A DNA stretch of 64,000 nucleotides, from assembly GCF_005080685.1 (NCBI RefSeq), contig NZ_CP039371.1:62001-126000 (forward strand). The letters run 5' to 3'. The DNA comes from Pseudomonas putida (lineage in GTDB: Bacteria; Pseudomonadota; Gammaproteobacteria; Pseudomonadales; Pseudomonadaceae). Below the pieces are notes generated by a model. It did not search any database. It worked only from the letters and a program-made list of their open reading frames with translations, and was not told the origin of the DNA. The stretch's first letter is position 1; each line of letters opens with the position of its first letter. Positions 17,244-25,548 of this stretch are shown piece by piece. A program made the translations under genes and the position numbers.

Positions 17244-19136
17244 TCAGAAACTCACGCCCATGCTGACGGCGAGGAAGTCGCGGTCGGTGTTGGTGTTGAA
17301 GTCACCGCCGAAGTAGTCGGTGTAACTGACGGCCAGGTTGTAGCGGCTCATGTATTCGGCATCGAGGCCAATACTTATCGACTTGTCGCCTTCGTTGAAG
17401 GTCGGACCGAAGCCTTCGACGTCGTGGGAGAAGGACAGGCTCGGGCGCAGTACCACACCGCCGATCAGGTCGGCATATTCCAGCGTGGCGCGCAGTCGGT
17501 AACCCCAGGAGTCAGCGGTGTAGAAGCCTTTGCTGGTGCACTGGTCGGGATTGGCCGAGTTGGCGACCTGGCGGCACAGGTCGTTACCGGAAATACCACC
17601 GAGCAGCGCGGCGCTGCCGGCTTCGGACAATTGACCGTTGCCATAGACGCTGCTGCGACCGAAGCGCAGGTCCGATCCATCGGTCGAGCCCAGGTCAGCG
17701 ATGTGGCTGTAGCCGGCCTCGCCCACCAGCGTCAGGCGGTCTGCGCCAATGAAGGTCAGTTGGTCGATGGTGCGGGTCAGGGTGACTTGCGCCTGGGTGA
17801 ATGGCTTGCGGACATAGCCGTTGATCAGCGAACCGTAGGCGGAGCTGGCGAAACCGGTCTCGAAGATCGGCAGGCCGGCATTGACCAGCGGGTTGGTGGC
17901 CGCCGAGCCGAGCGTGGCGGCTGCCGATACGTCACTGGCGTTCAGCGACAGCGGCATGTTTGGCCGGTAGCTGATTTCGCCGGCCACGGCGGTGGCGCCG
18001 ACGGTGGTGCTGAAGCTCAGGCCGTACAGGCGAATGTCTTCCGGGTATTCCAGGTAGTACCTCGCGGTACTGACGCCACCGCGCCCTGCCAGCCCGCCCA
18101 CCGGGTCGGCCAGCGCGCCGCGGCCGACCGACCAGGTGCTGGTCGGGGTACGGCTGTGATAGTTCATGGCATAGAAGCCGAACTCGGTGTCATTGAGTTC
18201 AGGCACCATCCAGCGCAGGGCCACGCCGAACTGGCCGCTGTTGCGTGGATCCTTGTCAGATAGCCGTGGCACGTAGCCGTACCCACCCAGGACCCCAGTG
18301 CCGTCGATATCGCGGTCGAAGTCGCTGCCGTTGATGGCCATGTTGATGTCGCAGCCCTTGGCGGCCACATCGCTGCTGAAGAAGGTGCCGCAGTTGTCGG
18401 CGACGGTTTTTTCCCACTGCAGTTGGTAAAAGGTCTCGATCGACAGGTTGTCGGTCAGGCCCTGGTTGAAATAGAGCATGTTGACCGGAATCAGCGCTTC
18501 CTTGACCTCGGAGCCTGGGCGGCGCAAGGCTGAGACGTCGACCGGGTTGATGCTGTTGATGCCGTTCTGGATGAACGTGCTTTCGCCCCAGCTGACCACC
18601 TGCCGGCCGGCGCGAACAGTGCCGGGCAGGTCGTTGATGTTGTAGTTGTGATAGACGAAGGCATCGAGCAGCTCGACGCCCGACGCCTTGGCGGCATTGT
18701 CGCGGTGGCTGTCGTCGATGTCGTAGAGCGGGCGGCTTTCGTCCTTGAGCTCGAAGTCGTACCAGTACTTGCCCCGCACGAACACGCCGGTGTCGCCGTA
18801 CTTGAGCTCAAGATCGTGCACGCCTTTGAAGATCTTCGAAAAGGTCTCGCCTTTCTTGAAGTTCAGGCGGCCGTCGTCGGACGTCTGGGTAGAAGCCGTA
18901 CCTCCGTTGCGGCTGCCGATGAATGCGCGGTCCGGGCTGTCCATCGCCCAGCTTGCCCCGATGGACAGGCTGGAGTCGAACCGCCCTTCGATTTCCCCGA
19001 TGTTGAACGTAACGGCCTGCGCGGTGCTTGCCGCGATTGCCAGGCCAACTGCCAACGGCAGAGCGCGAAGCCGAAGGCCCGCGACGCCGGTTATTGTTTT
19101 TTTCATAGTGCTCTGCGCCTTGAACTTGCTGTTCAT
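17244..19136 (-). CDS. DUF1302 outer-membrane beta-barrel-like protein
   Basis: This DUF1302 protein has 630 residues from the ATG at 19136, which has GGGAGG seven bases upstream; an upstream start at 19169 lacks support. An Arg/Lys N-terminus and a signal peptide ending LAIAASTAQAVTF precede a family-typical start (FNIGEIEGRFDSSLSIGASW). Many alternating strands suggest a barrel, ending LAVSMGVSF with a terminal Phe, as in outer-membrane proteins. It is the first gene of the DUF1302-DUF1329 operon. The barrel assignment is from family knowledge and the C-terminal pattern. Confidence 0.87.
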   Translation of the reverse strand: MNSKFKAQSTMKKTITGVAGLRLRALPLAVGLAIAASTAQAVTFNIGEIEGRFDSSLSIGASWAMDSPDRAFIGSRNGGTASTQTSDDGRLNFKKGETFSKIFKGVHDLELKYGDTGVFVRGKYWYDFELKDESRPLYDIDDSHRDNAAKASGVELLDAFVYHNYNINDLPGTVRAGRQVVSWGESTFIQNGINSINPVDVSALRRPGSEVKEALIPVNMLYFNQGLTDNLSIETFYQLQWEKTVADNCGTFFSSDVAAKGCDINMAINGSDFDRDIDGTGVLGGYGYVPRLSDKDPRNSGQFGVALRWMVPELNDTEFGFYAMNYHSRTPTSTWSVGRGALADPVGGLAGRGGVSTARYYLEYPEDIRLYGLSFSTTVGATAVAGEISYRPNMPLSLNASDVSAAATLGSAATNPLVNAGLPIFETGFASSAYGSLINGYVRKPFTQAQVTLTRTIDQLTFIGADRLTLVGEAGYSHIADLGSTDGSDLRFGRSSVYGNGQLSEAGSAALLGGISGNDLCRQVANSANPDQCTSKGFYTADSWGYRLRATLEYADLIGGVVLRPSLSFSHDVEGFGPTFNEGDKSISIGLDAEYMSRYNLAVSYTDYFGGDFNTNTDRDFLAVSMGVSF

Positions 19137-19364
19137 GAGAAAGCCTCCCCGTCGGCGGGGCGCTTGCATGGTAAGCAGCGAGTCACAGCGGCGGCTTCTG
19201 AAAAAAAGTGATGCCTATAGCCAAATGAGAGGGTGGCGGGTGCGAGTACCTGCGACGTGCGAGGGGTTGATAACTGCTGGCTATCGGGATGAGCCGTATT
19301 CAATCTGATGTCGTGCAGCCTTGCCCTATAGTCCGGTCGGACTTCTCCCCTTTCGAGGTAGACC

Positions 19365-20687
19365 ATGAAGATTGCCCTGACCGGCGACAGTATCCTGCAG
19401 CGCCGCCTGCACAGCCGGGACGACCAGACGCTGAGTCCGTTGTTCGACCTGATCCGTGCAGCGGACGTCAGCTTCACCAATCTTGAGGTGTTGCCCAACG
19501 ACTTCGCCGGTGACCCGGCTCTGGAAAGCGGCGGCTCGCATTTCGGCGCGCCGGCCTGGGTGCTCGACGAATTGGTCGAGGGTGGCTTCGACCTGTTCTC
19601 GACCGCCAACAACCACAGCCTGGACTACGGCATCAGTGGCCTTCATGCCGCCCACGAACAGTTGCGCAAGCGTGAACTGCTGTTCGCCGGCACCGGGCGT
19701 AACCTCGAGGAAGCCCGCCGTCCGGTGTACTGCAGCAAACCGGCGGGAACCGTCGCGTTGCTGGCGTGCAGTTCGACCTATGGCAAGGGCCAGGAAGCCA
19801 GCGACCAGAGCCGCGACATGCCTGGGCGCCCGGGCCTCAACCCGCTGGGTTATGACACCCTGCATGAAGTCAGCACCGAGCAGATGGCGCAGGTGCGCCA
19901 GCTGATTGCCGACCTTGGCCTGGATCGCCTGTACCAGGGGGCGGTGGACCTGGGCTTTGCTCATCCCCTGCCCGATCCTTCGCTGCAGGTGTTTGGCCCG
20001 TTTACTCCGCTGTTGTTCCGAGAAGGCGCCAGCACCCGGTTGCGCACCCTCGCCCGCAAGAAAGACCTGGATGGCATTTTGCGTTGGGTCGAGGAAGCAA
20101 GGCTGACGTCGGACATCGTGATGGTCAGCCTGCATGCCCATGAACTGGGCTACAACGATGAAGGGGAATGGGACCTGGAAGCTCCCGCCGAATTCATCCA
20201 GCCGGTTGCGCGCAAGCTGATCGATGCGGGCGTCGACATCGTCGTGGGTCATGGTCCGCACTTGCTGCGAGGCATGGAGATCTACCAGGGCAAGCCGATC
20301 TTCTACAGCCTGGGCAACTTCATCGGCCAGAACGAACTGGTGGAGCGTCTACCGGTGGACAGCTACGACCAGTTCCGGGTGGACCGCCAACAGACGCCGT
20401 CCAAGGTGTTCTTGCAGCGCACCCGCAACGATACGCGCAGCTTCCCGTCCGATGCGCGTTTCTGGGAGAGCATCGTGCCGATCTGCACCTTCGACGGTCG
20501 CACCCTGACAGGCATCGAATTGCACCCGGTGCACCTGGGTCTCGGCGAAGCCATCCACCGACGCGGCAGGCCAAGGCTGGCAGCAGGTGACCAGGCCCAG
20601 GCAATCCTGCACCGCTTCGCGGCTTTATGCACAGGCTATGAAACGCGCTTGGAAATCGGCGCCGACACAGCGCGAGTGGTGCTCTGA
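19365..20687 (+). CDS. CapA-family (poly-gamma-glutamate synthesis-like) metallophosphatase
   Basis: This 440-residue protein has the CapA metallophosphatase pattern: MKIALTGDSILQRRL with the first metal-site Asp, then TNLEVLP, STANNHSLDYG with the Asn-His site, VSLHAHELGYN, and VVGHGPHLLRGME near the C-terminal third. The start follows GAGGTAG. There is no signal peptide, and no other pgs/cap genes are nearby, so a role in poly-gamma-glutamate synthesis is not supported. A cytoplasmic phosphoesterase is the safer description. It stands alone and ends at a strong terminator at 20691. Confidence 0.85.
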   Translation: MKIALTGDSILQRRLHSRDDQTLSPLFDLIRAADVSFTNLEVLPNDFAGDPALESGGSHFGAPAWVLDELVEGGFDLFSTANNHSLDYGISGLHAAHEQLRKRELLFAGTGRNLEEARRPVYCSKPAGTVALLACSSTYGKGQEASDQSRDMPGRPGLNPLGYDTLHEVSTEQMAQVRQLIADLGLDRLYQGAVDLGFAHPLPDPSLQVFGPFTPLLFREGASTRLRTLARKKDLDGILRWVEEARLTSDIVMVSLHAHELGYNDEGEWDLEAPAEFIQPVARKLIDAGVDIVVGHGPHLLRGMEIYQGKPIFYSLGNFIGQNELVERLPVDSYDQFRVDRQQTPSKVFLQRTRNDTRSFPSDARFWESIVPICTFDGRTLTGIELHPVHLGLGEAIHRRGRPRLAAGDQAQAILHRFAALCTGYETRLEIGADTARVVL

Positions 20688-20690
20688 ACC

Positions 20691-20713
20691 AAAGCCCGCG
20701 CAAGCGGGCTTTT
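20691..20713 (+). terminator. Terminator after the CapA-like gene
   Basis: AAAGCCCGC and GCGGGCTTT pair around a short loop, followed by T-rich sequence, four bases after the stop codon. Confidence 0.85.
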
Positions 20714-20767
20714 CTTTGCCCGGTCGATTTAGACCTTGCCCCGGATCCCCACCCAAGGACCGGTGTA

Positions 20768-20783
20768 TGTTCCACGTGGAACC
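20768..20783. other. parS: parS chromosome-partition site
   Basis: TGTTCCACGTGGAACC is a 16-bp near-perfect palindrome identical to the Pseudomonas parS consensus bound by ParB. It lies in the gap between the CapA-like gene and a convergent LysR gene. parS sites in Pseudomonas cluster around oriC, in line with the origin-proximal gene order of this window. Only this full copy was found here. Confidence 0.9.
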
Positions 20784-20893
20784 TTGTGGCCCCGGCCCGC
20801 GCTGAACGAATTTGTCTCTTTGGCGCGATGGCCGGCGGCGGATTGCTGTGAGAGACGCTAGCCAGCCACGGGTCGATCACCTTGAGCCTGTTG

Positions 20894-21799
20894 CTAACTC
20901 TCCCCCGCGGTTTCAGGGATGCGCAATTCGCCCGCAAGGAAATCGAGAAACGCTCGGGTCTTGAGTGGCACGCGTCGCGCCGACGGGTAAACGGCATTGA
21001 TGGAGATGGGCGGAGCTTCCCATTCGTCCAGCACCTGCACCAAGCGCCCGTCCGCCAAGGCCTTCTCGACGATGAACAGCGGCAACAGGGCAATCCCCAT
21101 ACCCGCCTCGGCGGCCTGTGCAAGCAGGTCGCCATTGTTGGCATTGAGCGGGCCTGTGACATGCACGCGTTGCACATCCTTGCCGTTGCTCAATTGCAAG
21201 CTCACGCCGCTTTGCAGGTAGCCATAGTTAAGGCACTGGTGGCTGGCGAGGTCCTTGGGAGATTCCGGCATGCCATGTCGGGCCAGGTAACCTGGGGAGG
21301 CTACCAGCACTCTGGGTGCTGGTGACAGGTGCCTGGCTACCAACGATGAATCTGCGAGGCTGGCGATGCGGATGGTGACATCGAAGCCACCCTTGATGGG
21401 ATCGACCTGTTGATCGCTCAACACCAACTGCAACTCCACCTTTGGGTACAGGGCATGGAACTGCGGCAGCAGCGGCCCGAGCCTGCACAGACCGAACGAC
21501 ATCGGTGCGTTTACCCGCAATACCCCCTGCACCTCGGCCAGGCCACTGCGTGCACGCTGCTCGGCCTCCTCCAAGGAGGCCAGCAATTCCCGACAGGCCT
21601 CGTAATACTCGCAGCCCGCCTCGGTGAGGTGGAGGCTGCGCGTGGTCCGATGCAGCAACTGCACGCCGAGTGACTCTTCCAGGGCTTGCATCTGCTTGCT
21701 GACTTTCGACCGCGGTACCCGCAAAATCCTGGCAGCTGCGGCAAAGCCGTTTGCGTCGACGGTCGCGATGAAGGTTCGCATGCATTCGATACGGTCCAC
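20894..21799 (-). CDS. LysR-family regulator, likely of doxX
   Basis: This 301-residue LysR protein belongs to the group that starts MDRIECMRTFIATVDANGF. The helix-turn-helix is AAAARILRVPRSKVSKQMQALEE, and the effector domain has GVLRVNAPMSFG and GFDVTIRI, typical of CrgA-like LysR members. It is divergent from the doxX gene with about 150 bp between them, the usual layout for a LysR regulator and its target. The signal is unknown; relatives respond to quinones or electrophiles. Confidence 0.87.
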   Translation of the reverse strand: MDRIECMRTFIATVDANGFAAAARILRVPRSKVSKQMQALEESLGVQLLHRTTRSLHLTEAGCEYYEACRELLASLEEAEQRARSGLAEVQGVLRVNAPMSFGLCRLGPLLPQFHALYPKVELQLVLSDQQVDPIKGGFDVTIRIASLADSSLVARHLSPAPRVLVASPGYLARHGMPESPKDLASHQCLNYGYLQSGVSLQLSNGKDVQRVHVTGPLNANNGDLLAQAAEAGMGIALLPLFIVEKALADGRLVQVLDEWEAPPISINAVYPSARRVPLKTRAFLDFLAGELRIPETAGES

Positions 21800-21952
21800 T
21801 GGCGTTCCCTGGTAGCAAGATGGCGGTTATCACTGTCCCTTATTTAGAAACAGTCAAATCAAACATCGCCATATTGTTGCATAAAGTAAGCAGCCCTATC
21901 ATTTCTCCATCGCAAGCCACTTCGGCAAACCCTCAGGATTTGGAGCAACGAT

Positions 21953-22378
21953 ATGAACTCTCTGAAACACACCACTGCAATCATCGGCCGCGTACTACTG
22001 GCCGTGCTGTTCCTGCTGAGCGGCTTCAGCAAACTGGCCTCGCCCGAGGGCACCATCGCGTACATCGAGTCGAGCGGCCTGCCCTTCCCGGTACTGAGCT
22101 ACCTTGCTGCGCTTGGCGTCGAGCTCGGCCTGGCAGCGTTGCTGATCGTCGGCTTTCAAACGCGGATCGCGGCTGTGGTGATGGCGGTGTTCACCGTGAT
22201 GGCGGCGCTGGCGTTTCACAACAACCTCGCGGACCAGGGCCAGTTCATCAACTTCTTCAAGAACATCTCGATCGCTGGCGGCCTGTTGCAGATCGCAGCG
22301 TTCGGGGGCGGTGCGCTGAGCATCGATGCCTGGCTGGCGAAACGTAAATCGCATGGCGCGCTGGGCAAGGCTCTGTAA
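21953..22378 (+). CDS. DoxX-family membrane protein
   Basis: This 141-residue protein starts MNSLKHTTAIIGRVLLAVLFL after GGAGCAACG. Four membrane helices are visible, with the DoxX pattern FLLSGFSKLASPEGT, ALGVELGLAALLIVG and MAALAFHNNL, and the family's FFKNISIAGGLL near the end. DoxX proteins are linked to quinone or redox stress, but the reaction is not established. It is divergent from a LysR gene and ends just before a terminator. Confidence 0.87.
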   Translation: MNSLKHTTAIIGRVLLAVLFLLSGFSKLASPEGTIAYIESSGLPFPVLSYLAALGVELGLAALLIVGFQTRIAAVVMAVFTVMAALAFHNNLADQGQFINFFKNISIAGGLLQIAAFGGGALSIDAWLAKRKSHGALGKAL

Positions 22379-22395
22379 CAGAAATCGACACGCAG

Positions 22396-22423
22396 AAAAA
22401 AGCCCGCATCAGCGGGCTTTTTC
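22396..22423. terminator. Terminator between doxX and the RcnB-like gene
   Basis: AAAAAAGCCCGC and GCGGGCTTTTT pair around ATCA. A and T runs on both sides allow it to serve the convergent genes. Confidence 0.85.
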
Positions 22424-22430
22424 GTGTTGG

Positions 22431-22961
22431 TCAGTAGCCGGTCAAGATGTTCATGATCACGCCGGTAGCGATGGCGACCAGAACATAATCGCCGTTGACG
22501 CGCAGCCAGCGGTGGTCATGTGGCGGTGCCGGCAGGTGACGAGTACGCCAGTCGGTTACCCAGTAACCGTCGCCGCGGTAGCGTGGGTCGACCACGTGAC
22601 CACGTTTCCACTGGGAATGCGGCACTGGCATGCCCGGCTGCGGGCGATAGCTCGGATCACGATAGCCCTGGTTGTTGCCCGGCCTGTTGTGCTGCTGGTT
22701 ACCCTGATGCTGGCCTTGTTGCGGACGGTTTTGCGGCTGACCCTGCTGCGGCCGATTCTGCTGTTGGCCCTGCTGGGGACGGTTTTGTTGCTGTCCCTGC
22801 TGCGGGCGGTTCTGCTGTTGACCTTGCTGGGGACGATTCTGTTGCTGTCCCTGCTGCGGACGCCCCTGCTGGCCGCCCTGGGACGGCCCGGGTTGAGCGA
22901 AGCTGGCCAAGGGAGCGCTGATCATCAGCGCGGCGCAGATCACTGTAAGCGTCTTTTTCAT
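22431..22961 (-). CDS. RcnB-family periplasmic protein with Gln/Pro/Arg repeats
   Basis: This exported protein of 176 residues has its start (22961) behind GAGGAA and the signal peptide MKKTLTVICAALMISAPLASFAQ. Residues about 25-85 are a tandem nonapeptide repeat of the type QQNRPQQGQ. The C-terminal third has the RcnB pattern: HSQWKRGHVVDPRYRGDGYWVTDWRTRHLPAPP (seen in part), HDHRWLRVNGDYVLVAIATG. E. coli RcnB tunes Ni/Co homeostasis; other family members have no known role. The repeat is low-complexity and likely disordered. Confidence 0.82.
   Translation of the reverse strand: MKKTLTVICAALMISAPLASFAQPGPSQGGQQGRPQQGQQQNRPQQGQQQNRPQQGQQQNRPQQGQQQNRPQQGQPQNRPQQGQHQGNQQHNRPGNNQGYRDPSYRPQPGMPVPHSQWKRGHVVDPRYRGDGYWVTDWRTRHLPAPPHDHRWLRVNGDYVLVAIATGVIMNILTGY
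22731..22870 (-). repeat. 27-bp tandem repeat inside the RcnB-like gene
   Basis: Five near-identical 27-bp units encode the nonapeptide QQNRPQQGQ in frame. Alternate units differ at the same positions (ctgttgg/ttgctgt ends), so the array may have grown by 54-bp duplication. In-frame gain or loss of units would leave the gene open. Confidence 0.85.
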
Positions 22962-23099
22962 CGGGGGTGTTCCTCTACGGTGAACGACCGGCAACTACGT
23001 CGTTTATGCCTGGTGCGATGGAGTAATGAAAACACAGTTTCCCAGGTGTAAACCTCAGCAACAGGTAAAGGTCCGGTAAAGGTGTGTAAGGCTAAGGGC

Positions 23100-24404
23100 C
23101 TACGCTGACCCCAGACCCAGTGATTTCAGGCGCCGATACAGCGTGCGCTCGCTCAAACCCAGGTGCTGGGCCAGCTCGCTGCGAGACCCCTGGAAGTGCT
23201 CGAGCGCTTGCGCAAGATCCCCCAGGCCTCTACCGCCACGCGGGCTTGCTACGCTGGCAAAGCACTGTGGCCCGATGTCTTCTGGCAAGTGTTCAGGACG
23301 GATCAGCCCGTCATCGGCAAACAACCGGGCCCTTTCCAGAATGTTGCGCAGCTCACGGATGTTGCCTGGGAACGGATGCAGCTGGAGTTGTGTGAGGGCC
23401 TCATCGCCGAGTTGCGCTGGCGGGTGGCCCGGCATGCGTTGCAGCAGGCTTTCGGCCAGCAGCGCCAAGTCTTCGACCCGCTCGCGCAGCGCTGGCAGGC
23501 GAATCGGAAAACCACTGATGCGGTAATACAGGTCTTCGCGAAAGCTCCCCTCGGCGACCATCTTCTTCAGCGGCTTGTGCGTGGCCGATACCAGGCGGAA
23601 GTCCGAGTGCACGGTGCGCAGGCTGCCCACCGGGCGGAAGCTGCCTGACTCGATCAAGCGCAGCAACTTGACCTGCATCGCCAGCGGCACCTCGCCGATC
23701 TCGTCGAGGAACAGGGTCCCGCCGTGAGCAGCCTCGGCCAGGCCGACCTTGCGTTGGGTGGCGCCGGTGAAGGCGCCTTTTTCGTAGCCGAACAGTTCGC
23801 TTTCCAGCAGCGATTCGGTCAGGCCGGTGCAGTCGACGACCACCAGAGGGCCATTGGCACGTGGGCTGCCCAGGTGAATGGCGCGGGCGAACAACTCCTT
23901 GCCGGTACCCGATTCGCCCTGGAGCAGCACCGGGATCTGCGCAGGGGCCGCACGTTGCAGGCTCGCCAGTGCCGCCTTGAATGCTGGCGCGCGGCCTACC
24001 AGGCCTTGCTGCTGGGGTTGCGCCGAAGCCAAGGTGATACTGGTCAGGCGCTCGACGAAGGCCACTACCCTGCCCTGTTCATCGAGGATCGGGCGCAACT
24101 CCACATCCACATGCTCGGGTCCGCGAGGGGTGTGATGAATATGCAGGACACGCTCCGGGACCTTGCTGTCCCAGGCCTTGCGCATCGGGCAATGCTCGCC
24201 TGCCTGGTCGCACGGCACCGCATAGTGGTGCGAAACCCGGTGGCACTTCTCGCCCAGCGGCGCACGCTCGCCCTGACCGAGTTGGCGTCGGTAGGCAGCG
24301 TTGGCCGCGAGGATGTTGTAGTCGGTATCCAGCACGATGGTGGGCAAGGCATCGTGTTCAAGGTAGGAAACCAGGGCGAGGATCAGCGGATGGGAATCGG
24401 ACAT
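23100..24404 (-). CDS. fisR: FisR-type sigma-54 activator sensing sulfane sulfur
   Basis: This enhancer-binding protein has 434 residues from the ATG at 24404. A PAS-like N-terminal domain carries Cys54, Cys65 and Cys72 ([13 protein letters not shown], then HCPM). The 11- and 7-residue spacings equal those of the three polysulfide-sensing cysteines of Cupriavidus FisR. The AAA+ domain has [15 protein letters not shown] (Walker A), GAFTGA (sigma-54 contact) and a Walker B-like [12 protein letters not shown] Fis-type helix-turn-helix ends the protein. It is divergent from persulfide dioxygenase and SQR genes, the FisR targets. A longer start at 24452 lacks a ribosome site. The substrate-sensing claim rests on cysteine spacing and context. 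Confidence 0.9.
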   Translation of the reverse strand: MSDSHPLILALVSYLEHDALPTIVLDTDYNILAANAAYRRQLGQGERAPLGEKCHRVSHHYAVPCDQAGEHCPMRKAWDSKVPERVLHIHHTPRGPEHVDVELRPILDEQGRVVAFVERLTSITLASAQPQQQGLVGRAPAFKAALASLQRAAPAQIPVLLQGESGTGKELFARAIHLGSPRANGPLVVVDCTGLTESLLESELFGYEKGAFTGATQRKVGLAEAAHGGTLFLDEIGEVPLAMQVKLLRLIESGSFRPVGSLRTVHSDFRLVSATHKPLKKMVAEGSFREDLYYRISGFPIRLPALRERVEDLALLAESLLQRMPGHPPAQLGDEALTQLQLHPFPGNIRELRNILERARLFADDGLIRPEHLPEDIGPQCFASVASPRGGRGLGDLAQALEHFQGSRSELAQHLGLSERTLYRRLKSLGLGSA

Positions 24405-24443
24405 GACGGCAACCAGTGGATAACACGCCGAGGGTAACAGGCG

Positions 24444-24504
24444 CTGCCACACACTGCCATTGGCTGACAGTCGACTGCCAAAAACACTGCCATTGCGCCT
24501 GCCA
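24444..24504. promoter_or_regulatory. Five CTGCCA repeats, probable FisR enhancer
   Basis: Direct copies of CTGCCA start at 24444, 24454, 24475, 24487 and 24499, three of them as ACTGCCA, with steps of 10, 21, 12 and 12 bp. They lie 50-110 bp upstream of the sigma-54 promoter, where an activator would bind, and close to the fisR start, so autoregulation is also possible. Confidence 0.55.
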
Positions 24505-24551
24505 GCGGGTGGCGACAGGCCGTTTTCATGGGTTTTGAGGCAGAAAAATCC

Positions 24552-24567
24552 CTGGCATGCATCTTGA
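24552..24567 (+). promoter_or_regulatory. Sigma-54 promoter of the pdo-sqr operon
   Basis: CTGGCATGCATCTTGA matches the -24/-12 consensus TGGCAYG-N4-TTGC with correct spacing; the only mismatch is A for C at the -12 GC. It lies 60 bp before the persulfide dioxygenase start, downstream of the CTGCCA array. Confidence 0.75.
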
Positions 24568-24626
24568 TAAACCTTCGGTTACTGCCTAGGCCTCTATAAG
24601 CCCTGGTGGATAATCTGGAGAACGTG

Positions 24627-25511
24627 ATGATCATCGGCAACAACCTTCACGTGGACGCCTTCTACGACAAGGCGACCTCGACCATCAGCTACCTGGTGCT
24701 GGATCGCGAGACCAGGCAGTGCGCGCTGATCGACAGCGTGCTGGACTACGACCCCAAGTCCGGGCGCACCTGCACCGCCTCGGCCGACCGCCTGATCGAG
24801 CGCGTGGCCGAACTGAACGCCACGGTCCAGTGGGTGCTGGAAACACACGTTCACGCCGACCACCTGTCAGCGGCGGCCTACCTCAAGGAAAAGCTCGGCG
24901 GCCATACCGCCATCGGCGCGCACATCACCCAGGTGCAGAAGGTATTCGGTGCGCTGTTCAACGCCGAGCCCGGCTTTGCCCGCGACGGTAGCCAGTTCGA
25001 CGTCCTGCTCGAAGACGAGGAAGAATTTCGCATCGGCAACCTGCATGCCCGCGCCTTGCATACGCCCGGGCATACCCCGGCGTGCATGAGCTTCGTCGTG
25101 GAAGACAGTGGCGAGAAGGCGGTATTCGTCGGCGATACCTTGTTCATGCCCGACTACGGGACCGCGCGCTGCGACTTCCCTGGCGCCGATGCCCGTACTT
25201 TGTACCGTTCGATCCGGCGCCTGCTGGCATTCCCCGACCAGACCCGGCTGTTCATGTGCCACGACTACCTGCCAGGCGGGCGGGAGATGCAATACGTCAC
25301 CACCGTGGCCGAGCAGCGTGCCAGCAATATCCACATCCACCAGGGCATCGACGAAGACAGCTTCGTGGCCATGCGCGAAGCCCGCGACAAGACCCTCGAC
25401 ATGCCCGTGCTGATCCTGCCGTCGGTGCAGGTCAACATGCGCAGCGGCCAACTGCCCGCGCCCGAGGCCAACGGTGTCAGCTACCTGAAGATCCCGCTGA
25501 ACAAGCTCTGA
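24627..25511 (+). CDS. pdo: Persulfide dioxygenase (ETHE1/Blh-like metallo-beta-lactamase fold)
   Basis: This 294-residue cytoplasmic enzyme oxidises glutathione persulfide to sulfite. The ATG at 24627 has GGAG seven bases upstream. The fold's iron ligands are visible: ETHVHADHLSAAAYL near residue 75, HTPGHTPACMSF near 145, VGDTLFMPDYGTARCDF near 170, and MCHDYLPGG near 210. The length and the absence of a rhodanese domain fit the type II PDO/Blh group. It is the first gene of a three-gene operon with SQR and a TSUP carrier, driven by the sigma-54 promoter at 24552. Confidence 0.9.
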   Translation: MIIGNNLHVDAFYDKATSTISYLVLDRETRQCALIDSVLDYDPKSGRTCTASADRLIERVAELNATVQWVLETHVHADHLSAAAYLKEKLGGHTAIGAHITQVQKVFGALFNAEPGFARDGSQFDVLLEDEEEFRIGNLHARALHTPGHTPACMSFVVEDSGEKAVFVGDTLFMPDYGTARCDFPGADARTLYRSIRRLLAFPDQTRLFMCHDYLPGGREMQYVTTVAEQRASNIHIHQGIDEDSFVAMREARDKTLDMPVLILPSVQVNMRSGQLPAPEANGVSYLKIPLNKL

Positions 25512-25548
25512 CCGCCCTGCCCCCCATCAGAATCCAGGATTCACTGCC

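Noticed and set aside
22731..22870. Possible CRISPR-like array
   Set aside because: The 27-bp units are adjacent, without spacers, and encode a regular nonapeptide in frame inside a real gene.
24412..24614. DnaA boxes in the left half (near 24412 and 24606)
   Set aside because: Both are 8-of-9 matches (AGTGGATAA, GGTGGATAA) and were not counted as perfect boxes.
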